From positions 1 to 25,839 of the IMG/VR virus record IMGVR_UViG_3300036781_000206: a stretch of 25,839 nt of DNA. The stretch is one strand, 5' to 3'. The DNA comes from a virus. How positions within the stretch are numbered: the stretch's first letter is position 1; each line of letters starts with the position of its first letter. The notes below the pieces were generated by a model that was not told where the DNA came from, made no database searches, and was given only the letters and a program-made list of their open reading frames with translations. Below are positions 1 to 5,775 of this stretch, piece by piece. Both the position numbers and the translations under genes were made by a program.

Positions 1-334
1 ACGCGACGCTATCGAGGAGGGCCGGCCGGGCTTTGCCGGCGGGTGGGTGTCCAGCTTCTTCATGGACGAAATGATCGAACGGCTGCGCGTCGCTGTGCCG
101 CGCTCCAAGCGCCGCGCCCTGATGCAGGATCTTGGCTACGACTGGCACCCGGCGTTGAAGGATGGCCGCGTCAACGACGTGATCATGCCCGACAACCGCA
201 AGCCCAAACTCTTCGTGCGCCACGGTCACCTGTCGCTCAACCAGACGAGCGGCGCCGAGGTGCAGCGCGCCTATACCCGGGCTCAGGAAGCGCGCGGGGC
301 GTCGCCGGATACAGTGTTCAAGGTGGCGGGCTAG
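1..334 (+). CDS. C-terminal end of a possible phage primase/helicase-like replication protein (partial)
   Basis: The reading frame is open from base 2 without a stop, so the true start lies upstream; the GTG at 47 and ATG at 62 are probably internal. About 110 residues are visible. The piece is basic and ends with a segment reading LGYDWHPALKDGRVNDVI followed by a short beta-type stretch (KLFVRHGHLSL). From memory this resembles the tail of phage primase-helicase proteins that carry a DUF5906-type ATPase, where a similar small C-terminal domain follows the helicase. No Walker motif or catalytic residue falls in the visible part, so the function is an inference. The stop overlaps by four bases the stop of a convergent leftward gene, which fits a boundary between two transcription units. 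Confidence 0.5.
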   Translation, partial: RDAIEEGRPGFAGGWVSSFFMDEMIERLRVAVPRSKRRALMQDLGYDWHPALKDGRVNDVIMPDNRKPKLFVRHGHLSLNQTSGAEVQRAYTRAQEARGASPDTVFKVAG

Positions 335-513
335 GCGAGCCGGCGATAGCCGCCCGGCACGTGCTCGGGGCGCTTGTAGCGTTGCACGAAGGGCGGCGTG
401 GCCCGGGCCGCCACCGTGACCGTGTAAGTCGTGCCGCGCGTCGAAACCGTATAGGTATCGCCATTGCAATACGTCTCGTTCAGCTTCGTGTCTTGATAGC
501 TGATGGTGGCCAT
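331..513 (-). CDS. Small hypothetical phage protein, 60 aa
   Basis: The product is not recognised. It has a central Thr/Tyr/Val-rich part (TYTVSTRGTTYTVTVAA) that would form beta strands and a basic C-terminus ending GGYRRLA. There is no signal peptide or membrane segment. The ATG overlaps the TGA of the preceding leftward gene as ATGA at 512-515, the same junction seen between the two genes upstream, which supports real, translationally coupled genes. It is the last of a three-gene leftward group and meets a rightward gene tail to tail. Such small soluble proteins near replication genes are often early host-takeover or accessory proteins, but nothing here shows that. Confidence 0.6.
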   Translation of the reverse strand: MATISYQDTKLNETYCNGDTYTVSTRGTTYTVTVAARATPPFVQRYKRPEHVPGGYRRLA

Positions 514-689
514 CAGGCGAGCTTTACGAGGCGGACTTGTGGGAACAGGTTTTCCTTGGCCGCTTGGGCCAGGAACCCGCCGGCGACATTACCCGCTTCG
601 CGCCGACTGACTATCTCGCCGTCCACACGGTCGGGCCGTCGCCATTCGCGTGTCTCGTCTAGGCGATACTCGATGGCCCACCGGCTCAT
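513..689 (-). CDS. Small hypothetical phage protein, 58 aa
   Basis: The frame starts with ATG at 689 (MSRWAIEYRLDETREWRRPD) and ends with TGA at 513-515. It is short but well supported: its start overlaps the stop of the upstream gene as ATGA (686-689), and its own stop overlaps the start of the downstream gene in the same way, leaving no gap in this leftward group. The protein is rich in Arg, Glu and Trp and has no membrane segment. Its first half has the look of small phage proteins that restate a parameter (WAIEYR...EWRRP), with alternating charged and aromatic residues suggesting a small beta-sheet protein. The family is not recognised and no function is proposed. Confidence 0.6.
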   Translation of the reverse strand: MSRWAIEYRLDETREWRRPDRVDGEIVSRREAGNVAGGFLAQAAKENLFPQVRLVKLA

Positions 690-883
690 AGCGGAAGCGA
701 CCCTTCCTCAACCAACAGGCCCTTGGAATAGACGCGCCAGGTGGGCTTGGTGACGAACAGCTGATAGGTGTGCCGGTCGCCGTCGGGCAACTGCACCGTC
801 AGCGCGCCGCCCCGCATCTTATCGAGCACATAGGCGCGATTGGCTCGAAAAGAGGTGATGCGCAGGTCGGTCATGGTGCTCAC
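686..883 (-). CDS. Small hypothetical phage protein, 62-65 aa
   Basis: This is the first gene of the leftward three-gene group. Two starts are possible: GTG at 883, with GAGG four bases before it, and ATG at 874. The choice matters because a promoter-like element lies at 881-909 and its -10 hexamer (881-886) touches the GTG. If that promoter is used, transcription would begin near 874, giving an almost leaderless message from the ATG; if the GTG is used, the message must start further upstream. The protein has a DLRITSFRANRAYVL opening and a strand-rich middle (TVQLPDGDRHTYQLFV), with no signal or membrane segment. The family is not recognised. Confidence 0.6.
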   Translation of the reverse strand: MSTMTDLRITSFRANRAYVLDKMRGGALTVQLPDGDRHTYQLFVTKPTWRVYSKGLLVEEGSLPL

Positions 884-909
884 ATTGCCTCTTTTGACGA
901 AACGGTCAA
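881..909 (-). promoter_or_regulatory. Leftward promoter-like element with TTGAC-N6-GTCAA dyad
   Basis: Read leftward, TTGACC (909-904) is followed by 17 bases and AATGTG (886-881). Bases 894-909 form the dyad TTGAC-N6-GTCAA, perfect in this copy. The element overlaps the end of the zinc-module gene and directly precedes the small leftward gene group. The same dyad occurs at four other gene starts in the window, which makes it more than a chance -35 match. The -10 match is modest. Confidence 0.5.
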
Positions 910-1547
910 CACTTGATGTTGAGCACTTTTCGCACAGTTCCCGACACCGTAAAACATATCAGACACTTGCCCGTCACCACGTTGTGAGGCGTGTCACCGT
1001 GAAGCGCGCAGCCTAGCATGTAGGTGCTCTGGCCGGCGGCTCGGGCGGCGATCCTGGCCCGGTTCGGCGTGCGCCCCAGGCGTTGAAGACCGTTAGAGGC
1101 GAAACAGTTAATGCATTTGCCGTTGCCCGTGTACGCCTGGGTCATCCCGTGCGTCGTGCACTTGAGCGAATATGTCTTTTCGCTACGCGCCCGGGCCAGA
1201 GCTCTAAGCGACGGCGGCTTAGTGTTGCAGGCCATACAGTGGCCGGTTTTGGTGCGGAAATGGGTCAACCCGTGATGGTCGCAATAGTCCGGGTAGCGAT
1301 ACATTTTCCACGCCCTGGCGTTAGTACGGCGTAGCGGGCTAAAATAGTCGAAGCGTTGACCTATAGCGCGGTATAGTTGAGGCTCTTCGCCGACCCTCGT
1401 CATGCCGGTAGGCAGATATTCGAGGGCGATAATCGATTGATGTTCTTGCATATTCTCTAAATACCCCCGCAGCGACCGCTGTTTTGACCGACCACCGTAA
1501 AAAAACGCGTCAGATTCAGTGTGTTGTATGTATGCATGCATATACAT
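906..1547 (-). CDS. Protein with three identical C-x2-H-x11-C-x2-C zinc modules; possible GIY-YIG-type mobile nuclease
   Basis: The 213-residue protein has three evenly built metal sites: C89/H92/C104/C107, C130/H133/C145/C148 and C180/H183/C195/C198. Each follows C-x2-H-G with eleven residues between H and the second C pair. The second and third modules are also preceded by a basic Arg/Ala-rich helix and a TYxLxC stretch, so the repeat unit is about 50 residues. Similar Ala/Arg helix plus CxxH/GKCxxC units are found in phage HNH and endonuclease VII-like proteins and resemble DUF723-type treble clefs. Residues 5-75 (AYI, YGGRS, LRGYL, E55 and LRRTN) could be a diverged GIY-YIG fold, but this is weak. 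The start has AGGT eight bases upstream. Base composition looks less GC-rich than the neighbours, which fits a mobile gene. It may instead be a zinc DNA-binding protein with no nuclease activity. Confidence 0.55.
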   Translation of the reverse strand: MYMHAYIQHTESDAFFYGGRSKQRSLRGYLENMQEHQSIIALEYLPTGMTRVGEEPQLYRAIGQRFDYFSPLRRTNARAWKMYRYPDYCDHHGLTHFRTKTGHCMACNTKPPSLRALARARSEKTYSLKCTTHGMTQAYTGNGKCINCFASNGLQRLGRTPNRARIAARAAGQSTYMLGCALHGDTPHNVVTGKCLICFTVSGTVRKVLNIKC

Positions 1548-1761
1548 GCACTGACCTGTTTCCGGGTCAAGGGTTAATATGGGGCGATTGTTCTGGGGTG
1601 TTTTTTGTAATTAGGTATAAATATATAATAAAAACAAGCATATAAGGCCCCCTAATATAAACCCCAGTTCTATGGCCCCAGTGTGGCCCCGGTAGGGCCC
1701 CGGTATCAAGAGGGCTTCTAGGCCCTTGCGTGTTCATCGTGCGGGGCGTAACGGTTCGGTT
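1548..1761. promoter_or_regulatory. Divergent intergenic region with AT-rich tract; candidate promoter, origin or packaging region
   Basis: This is the only long gap between diverging genes near the left end. Bases about 1600-1662 are strongly AT-rich (including TATAAT at 1624-1629 and several TATA runs) in an otherwise GC-rich genome. They are followed by GGCCCC motifs at 1646, 1674, 1685 and 1696, and by a small hairpin, AGGGC (1711-1715) with GCCCT (1722-1726), before the terS start. The layout of an easily melted tract beside GC iterons is seen in replication origins; the location before terS is typical of cos or pac recognition sites. No convincing -35 with good spacing was found for the TATAAT. 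Confidence 0.5.
1674..1706 (+). repeat. Three 11-bp GGCCCC iterons upstream of terS
   Basis: Three consecutive units GGCCCCAGTGT, GGCCCCGGTAG and GGCCCCGGTAT are spaced exactly 11 bp, about one helical turn, so a protein could bind all three on one face of the DNA. A fourth, out-of-phase GGCCCC lies at 1646-1651. They are non-coding and precede the small terminase start by 56 bp. Confidence 0.65.
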
Positions 1762-2526
1762 ATGGCGCTTACGGCGAAACAAGAGAATTTTGCGACGCAC
1801 TACGCGGCGTATCGCAACCCGGCGGCCGCCTATCGCCATTCGTACGACGTAGCGACAACGACCCATCAAGCGGTCGTGCAAAGCGCCGCGGCGACCGTTC
1901 TAAGCCACGTTGACATAGCTAAAAGGATAGCCGAGCTAGACGCGCAACGCGACATAGCGATGCAATACGACGTGACCGATGTGCAACGGGTGTGGCTTGA
2001 TATTGCAACAGCGGACCCCAACGAGCTCGCATCAACACGCGTCGGCTGCTGCCGGCATTGCCGTGGCCATGACTTCGGTTACCAGTGGCGCGAACGGGAA
2101 TATATGGAGCAACTGCAACAGGTTGAGCGCCACAACCGCTTAAACCCCAAGGCCGCCGAGCCGCTGCCGGATCCAGGCGGCGGGTTCGGGTTCAACGCCA
2201 CGCTGCCACCCGTCCCTGAGTGTCCCGAGTGCCACGGTGAAGGCCTGGAACGCTACGTGCCGCGCGACACCACCAAGCTGTCGCCTGGCGGCCGGCTGCT
2301 GTTCTGCGGTGTCAAGAAGGGGCGCCACGGGCCCGAGATCATCATTGCCGACAAGATGCGCGCGCTCGAAAACGTCACCAAAATGATGGGCGGCTTTATC
2401 GAGAACGTGAAGCAAGACACCACGCTGCGCCTCATTGCTGAGTCGGCGGATTTGGAGCGAATCACCGACCCCAAAGAGGCGGCGAAGCTCTATATGGCCA
2501 TGGTCCGCGGCATCGCCCCAAAATGA
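1762..2526 (+). CDS. terS: Terminase small subunit with CxxC zinc-finger insertion
   Basis: The small terminase recognises phage DNA and hands it to the large subunit for packaging. The N-terminus MALTAKQENFATHYAAYRNP followed by AAAYRHSY is the typical Terminase_2-type helix-turn-helix opening. Residues 97-100 (CRHC) and 154-157 (CPECHGEG) make a DnaJ-like pair of zinc knuckles around a 50-residue Pro/Glu-rich linker, a variant seen in some phage small terminases. The C-terminal part from about 190 is helical and may oligomerise or contact the large subunit. The frame extends up to a TTG at 1726, but the ATG at 1762 matches the family start. Length is 254 residues. The large subunit lies 1.5 kb downstream, separated by small genes. 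Confidence 0.85.
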   Translation: MALTAKQENFATHYAAYRNPAAAYRHSYDVATTTHQAVVQSAAATVLSHVDIAKRIAELDAQRDIAMQYDVTDVQRVWLDIATADPNELASTRVGCCRHCRGHDFGYQWREREYMEQLQQVERHNRLNPKAAEPLPDPGGGFGFNATLPPVPECPECHGEGLERYVPRDTTKLSPGGRLLFCGVKKGRHGPEIIIADKMRALENVTKMMGGFIENVKQDTTLRLIAESADLERITDPKEAAKLYMAMVRGIAPK

Positions 2527-2530
2527 TTGC

Positions 2531-2558
2531 TTGACGAAACCGTTAGGCGGAGAATAGA
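2531..2558 (+). promoter_or_regulatory. Rightward promoter-like element with TTGAC-N6-GTTAG
   Basis: TTGACG (2531-2536), a 16-base spacer and AATAGA (2553-2558) lie just after the terS stop and 30 bases before the first small gene of the next group. Bases 2531-2546 match the shared TTGAC-N6-GTYAR pattern. The likely product is a message for the small genes 2589-3576. Confidence 0.5.
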
Positions 2559-2588
2559 CACGAATCCTAACTTTTGATGGGGTGATTC

Positions 2589-2762
2589 GTGGGCAAGCGA
2601 CGCAGGTGGGGCGGGGTGGACAAGCGGCCGGCGCCTCCCGTGCCCGGCAAGCAAATCAGCACGATGCCCCTGCAGTCGTTCAACGTCCACGTCCTGGCGG
2701 ATGGCACCGTAGCCGCCGTGCGCGGCGATGGGCGCGTGTTTCGTGGCCCGGTGACGTTATGA
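2589..2762 (+). CDS. Small basic hypothetical protein, 57 aa
   Basis: It starts with GTG at 2589 and ends with TGA at 2760-2762, overlapping the next ATG as ATGA. The first 22 residues are very basic (MGKRRRWGGVDKRPAPPVPG), then comes a beta-type stretch with a VLADGTVAAVRGDGRVF repeat-like pattern (two DG turns). A GGGG tract lies eight bases before the GTG and a promoter-like element 30 bases upstream. It could bind nucleic acid through the basic tail, but the family is not recognised. Confidence 0.5.
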   Translation: MGKRRRWGGVDKRPAPPVPGKQISTMPLQSFNVHVLADGTVAAVRGDGRVFRGPVTL

Positions 2763-3100
2763 GCCCCGAAGATATGCAGGCCCGCTATTTGCGCGGCGAG
2801 AAGGTGCCAGACATAGCCTTGGCGGCGAAGACGAGTCGCACCCGGGTGTATTACCAGCTCGACAAGCTCGGCACGCTGATGCGCAAGCAGGGGCCAGAAA
2901 CCGCAACGCCGATCGCTGACGAGATATTCAACGACCTGATGAAAGGCCCCATGACGCTGGACAACCTGCAGGACTGGTTAGGCGAGAAGAGACCTCAGGT
3001 CATTCATGGGTTGTTAGTGCTTTTGCGTTCTAATCGTATCGCGGTTATGCGGGTGAACACCACGCCCGAGCCGCCAACAACTCAAGGGGTTCTACTATGA
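2759..3100 (+). CDS. Small helix-turn-helix-like protein, 113 aa
   Basis: The ATG at 2759 overlaps the preceding stop; a longer reading of the frame from 2582 crosses that gene and is unlikely. Residues 4-35 (DMQARYLRGEKVPDIALAAK then TSRTRVYYQLDKLG) look like a helix-turn-helix of the type that reads a growing list of repeats, as in small phage regulators and resolvase-like C-termini. Residues 50-95 (two helices followed by LLVLLRSNRIAVMRV) resemble a winged-helix 'dissociation' segment. It is therefore a candidate DNA-binding regulator or a packaging accessory protein, given its place between the terminase genes. It ends with an ATGA overlap on a membrane micro-protein. The exact family is not recognised. 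Confidence 0.55.
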   Translation: MSPEDMQARYLRGEKVPDIALAAKTSRTRVYYQLDKLGTLMRKQGPETATPIADEIFNDLMKGPMTLDNLQDWLGEKRPQVIHGLLVLLRSNRIAVMRVNTTPEPPTTQGVLL

Positions 3101-3180
3101 AACTCGCATCATACATGTTGAACGGCGTGGCGTTGGGCTTCGGCCTCGTCATGGCCTATTACGCCTGGGTCGTGTTGTGA
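3097..3180 (+). CDS. 27-residue membrane micro-protein
   Basis: ATG at 3097 overlaps the previous stop as ATGA, and the TGA at 3178-3180 overlaps the next GTG. The peptide MKLASYMLNGVALGFGLVMA followed by YYAWVVL is almost wholly hydrophobic and would span the membrane once. Support comes from the two perfect coupling junctions rather than from similarity. No function can be assigned. Confidence 0.45.
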   Translation: MKLASYMLNGVALGFGLVMAYYAWVVL

Positions 3181-3308
3181 GCGCCGGTTTGGTGCTGCTG
3201 ATCGTGGCCGCCACGGCGGTGCTGGGCGCGGTCGGCGGCATCTGCTGGCTTGTGTGGGACGCCTGCGACCCCCGGCACCTCAATGACGACGTTCGTAACA
3301 GACGCTAG
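3177..3308 (+). CDS. 43-residue single-span membrane protein
   Basis: It begins with GTG at 3177, overlapping the stop of the micro-protein, and ends with TAG at 3306-3308 inside the start of the next gene. Residues 4-27 (GLVLLIVAATAVLGAVGGIC and WLVW) form a clear membrane span, followed by a charged cytoplasmic tail (DPRHLNDDVRNRR). The two adjacent membrane peptides may act together, but they are far from the recognised lysis genes and their role is unknown. Confidence 0.45.
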   Translation: MSAGLVLLIVAATAVLGAVGGICWLVWDACDPRHLNDDVRNRR

Positions 3309-3576
3309 CGCGCGCCAGTGCGTCCTATGGGGCGACACGGCCGCTGAGGGGCGCATGGTGGCCGATATGGTCGGCGCGGACCTGGCGACGTGGGTGGACG
3401 ATGGTTTCCCGCGCATCATGGTCACGGAAGACCAGGGTTTGCTGGCGCGGCAGCTTGGCGCACACCGTGTCGATTGGCTCGAACCAAAATACCAGTACGC
3501 CGCGATGACGGGCGACCTTGAGGGCATCGCGACGGTTGAGGCGTATCGCCGCGCCTGGACGCACCCCAGGCGTTGA
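3283..3576 (+). CDS. Hypothetical phage protein, 97 aa
   Basis: The ATG at 3283 gives a protein starting MTTFVTDASARQCVLWGDTA; the frame can be extended back to a TTG at 3250, which is less likely. It overlaps the end of the preceding membrane protein by 26 bases. It is soluble, with several acidic patches and no recognisable motif. The central part (FPRIMVTEDQGLLARQLGAH) has alternating strand and helix character. The stop at 3574-3576 lies within the -35 of the next promoter-like element, so this gene probably ends its transcription unit. Confidence 0.5.
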   Translation: MTTFVTDASARQCVLWGDTAAEGRMVADMVGADLATWVDDGFPRIMVTEDQGLLARQLGAHRVDWLEPKYQYAAMTGDLEGIATVEAYRRAWTHPRR

Positions 3577-3601
3577 CAGACTCGTCAAGCTAGGCGATGC
3601 G
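3573..3601 (+). promoter_or_regulatory. Rightward promoter-like element with TTGAC-N6-GTCAA
   Basis: TTGACA (3573-3578) is a consensus -35; the dyad TTGAC-N6-GTCAA covers 3573-3588. The best -10 is weak (GATGCG, 3596-3601, spacing 17). It lies just before the Ala/Pro/Glu repeat protein gene, whose ATG has AGGAA nine bases upstream. Confidence 0.45.
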
Positions 3602-3630
3602 TAGGGTTCACGCTCTGTCAGGAACGCATC

Positions 3631-4014
3631 ATGCCGAAGACCGAAGACACGCCGCCCGACGCCGCGGCCGAAGAGACCGCCCCGCCCGCACCGGAAGTCG
3701 AAACCGCTCCTGCACCCGAGGCCGAAGCGCCGCCGGCTGCTGAAGAAGCCCCGCCCGCACCGGAAGTCGAAACCGCTCCTGCACCCGAGGCCGAAGCGCC
3801 GCCGGCCGCCGAGGAGATCGTGCCAGACGAGACGGACGAGACGGACGCCCCGGACCTGCGCACCGCCATCGCGATCTTTATCGAAGGGGGCCAACAATTC
3901 GTTGCGGCCGCCGCGGGCTTGCAAGCCTACATCGACCACCTGAACGCCCAGCTGGCCGCCACCGGCCCCGACGCTGAGCCCTACGTCTACACCCCGCCAC
4001 GCGGCGACGGGTAA
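3631..4014 (+). CDS. Acidic Ala/Pro/Glu repeat protein, 127 aa
   Basis: The first two thirds are low-complexity Ala/Pro/Glu with a perfect 23-residue period (APPAPEVETAPAPEAEAPPA then AEE, twice), probably extended and disordered. An acidic DETDETD linker leads to a predicted helical pair (RTAIAIFIEGGQQFVAAAAG then LQAYIDHLNAQLAA). A disordered arm on a helical head could serve as a virion accessory or assembly protein. There is a good AGGAA ribosome site, its own promoter-like element upstream, and a strong terminator downstream, so it may be a single-gene unit. No family is recognised. Confidence 0.6.
   Translation: MPKTEDTPPDAAAEETAPPAPEVETAPAPEAEAPPAAEEAPPAPEVETAPAPEAEAPPAAEEIVPDETDETDAPDLRTAIAIFIEGGQQFVAAAAGLQAYIDHLNAQLAATGPDAEPYVYTPPRGDG
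3679..3806 (+). repeat. 59-bp direct repeat within the Ala/Pro/Glu gene
   Basis: Bases 3679-3737 and 3748-3806 are identical and offset by 69 bp, an exact 23 codons. The identity at DNA level, including third positions, points to a recent in-frame duplication and a tract whose copy number may vary. Confidence 0.8.
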
Positions 4015-4036
4015 CCCTTCCCCTCCCAGGGAACGC

Positions 4037-4082
4037 TATAAAAAGGGCGCGCTCACCGTATAGGGGGCGCGCCCTTTTTATA
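4037..4082. terminator. Strong, symmetric intrinsic terminator before terL
   Basis: Bases 4037-4052 pair perfectly with 4067-4082: TATAAAAA plus GGGCGCGC against GCGCGCCC plus TTTTTATA, with a 14-base loop. The GC core followed by T5 fits a rho-independent terminator in either direction. The terL ATG begins at 4084, one base beyond the stem, so the terminator also occupies the place of a ribosome binding site. Confidence 0.85.
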
Positions 4083-4083
4083 G

Positions 4084-5775
4084 ATGACCTTCGATTGGCG
4101 GAACCCCGACTACATTCCGATATTTCAGGAGCGTATGGAGCGCCTGGCCTGGATCCGGCGCGAGGTGGCCGCCCGCAACGAAGAGATCGAGGCGAAACGC
4201 AAGCGCGAGGCGCGGCGCCAAGCCGGCACAGACAACGGCGGCCCCGATCTAGACGTTGAGGTGCGGCCCGATATCCTGGTCGCCCTGCGCCTTTTTTACC
4301 GCGACAACCCCGCCGACTTCATTAACGACTGGGGTATGACGTTCGACCCGCGCAACCTCGATATCGGGTTGCCCGCCGCGGTGCCGTTTCTCCTCTTCAA
4401 CAAGCAACGCGAGTGGATCGACTGGACAGTCGACAACTGGCGCAACCGTAAGAACGGCTCAACCAAGAAGTCGCGGGACGGTGGCCTGTCGTGGCTGTCG
4501 GTGTCGCTGGGCTGCACGCTGTGCCTGCACCATGACGACCTGGCGCTGGGCTACGGCTCGCGCAAAGAGGAGTACGTGGACCGCCTGGGCTTCCCCAAAA
4601 GCCTGTTCTACAAGGCGCGCAAGTTCATGGAATACCTGCCGCCCGAGTTCAAGCAGGGGTGGGACGTCAAGCGCGACGCCCCGCACATGCGCATCAGCTT
4701 CCCCGCCACGCAAAGCGTGATGACGGGCGAGGCGGGCGACGGTATCGGGCGGGGCGACCGGGCCGCTATATATTTCGTGGATGAGTCGGCTTTTTTGGAG
4801 CGCCCCGCGTTGGTCGACGCCTCGTTGAGCGCCACCACCAATTGCCGCCAGGATATCAGCAGCGCCAACGGCATGGCCAACAGCTTCTATCAGAACATCG
4901 CCGCCGGCCGCACCAAGGTCTTTACGTTCCACTGGCGCGACGACCCCCGCAAAGACGAGGCGTGGTATATCGATCAGGTCAACAAGCTTGACCCCGTGAC
5001 CGTCGCGCAAGAGATCGATATCAACTTCGCCGCGTCGGTTGAGGGCGTCTTGATCCCGTCGGCCTGGGTGCAGTCGGCGGTCGATGCGCATATCAAGTTC
5101 GGTCACACCCCCAGCGGGGCGCGCTATGCCGCCCTGGACGTGGCGGACGAGGGGCGCGACCTGAACGCCCTGGCCGGCGCGCACGGCATCCTGTTGGAGA
5201 CGATCGAGGAATGGAGCGGCAAGGGGTCCGACACGTTTTACACGACGCAACGGGCGTTCGATCTTTGCCAGGATCACGGATACACCGAGCTGCTGTATGA
5301 CGCCGACGGCCTGGGCGCCTTCGTGCGGGGCGATAGCCGCGTGCTCAACGACCTGCGCCAGCACAAGCTGATGGTGAATCCGTTCCGGGGCTCGGGCGAG
5401 GTCATCAACCCCGAGAAGGAAGACGTTAAGGGGCGCCTCAACAACGACTATTTCCAGAACCGCAAAGCCCAAGCGTGGTGGGAATTGCGGGTGCGCTTCC
5501 GCAACACCTATCGCCGTGTCGTTGAGGGCATGCCGGACATACCGGACGACGCGTGCATATCGATCAGCTCGCAAATGCCGTTGTTGTCCAAGCTGCTGCC
5601 CGAGCTGTCGCAGCCGACCTATCAGAAAAGCCTGACCGGCAAAATCGTGGTGGACAAGCAGCCCGACGGCACCCGCTCGCCAAACCTGGCGGACGCCGTT
5701 ATGATGCGGTTCAGCAAGCCGGCGCGGCGTCGCCTCAACGTCAGCAGCGCAGCAGTGCAGGGGGCCGCCGCATGA
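4084..5775 (+). CDS. terL: Terminase large subunit (ATPase/nuclease)
   Basis: This motor cuts concatemeric phage DNA and pumps it into the prohead. The Walker A-like loop is at residues 128-137 (KKSRDGGLSW), and Walker B with the catalytic Glu is at 227-237 (AAIYFVDESAF). The nuclease domain has acidic motifs near D352 (ALDVADEG) and D406/D408 (LLYDADG). The 563-residue length is normal. The opening MTFDWRNPDYIPIFQERMER matches other large terminases, so the ATG at 4084 is preferred, although no ribosome binding site is visible because a terminator stem runs up to it. The stop overlaps the portal start as ATGA. Confidence 0.92.
   Translation: MTFDWRNPDYIPIFQERMERLAWIRREVAARNEEIEAKRKREARRQAGTDNGGPDLDVEVRPDILVALRLFYRDNPADFINDWGMTFDPRNLDIGLPAAVPFLLFNKQREWIDWTVDNWRNRKNGSTKKSRDGGLSWLSVSLGCTLCLHHDDLALGYGSRKEEYVDRLGFPKSLFYKARKFMEYLPPEFKQGWDVKRDAPHMRISFPATQSVMTGEAGDGIGRGDRAAIYFVDESAFLERPALVDASLSATTNCRQDISSANGMANSFYQNIAAGRTKVFTFHWRDDPRKDEAWYIDQVNKLDPVTVAQEIDINFAASVEGVLIPSAWVQSAVDAHIKFGHTPSGARYAALDVADEGRDLNALAGAHGILLETIEEWSGKGSDTFYTTQRAFDLCQDHGYTELLYDADGLGAFVRGDSRVLNDLRQHKLMVNPFRGSGEVINPEKEDVKGRLNNDYFQNRKAQAWWELRVRFRNTYRRVVEGMPDIPDDACISISSQMPLLSKLLPELSQPTYQKSLTGKIVVDKQPDGTRSPNLADAVMMRFSKPARRRLNVSSAAVQGAAA

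Noticed and set aside
1552-1569. Inverted repeat TGACC-N8-GGTCA before the zinc-module gene
   Set aside because: The arms are short and the half-site spacing differs from the shared dyad; it may be chance or a separate operator.
1567-1881. Minus-strand frame of 104 codons across the terS upstream region
   Set aside because: It crosses the AT-rich intergenic tract and the terS start, and its translation changes character from basic to hydrophobic at the composition boundary.
4459-5574. 371-codon open frame on the minus strand opposite terL
   Set aside because: Low-complexity Val/Leu/Arg/His composition typical of a shadow of a GC-rich gene; it lies wholly within terL.
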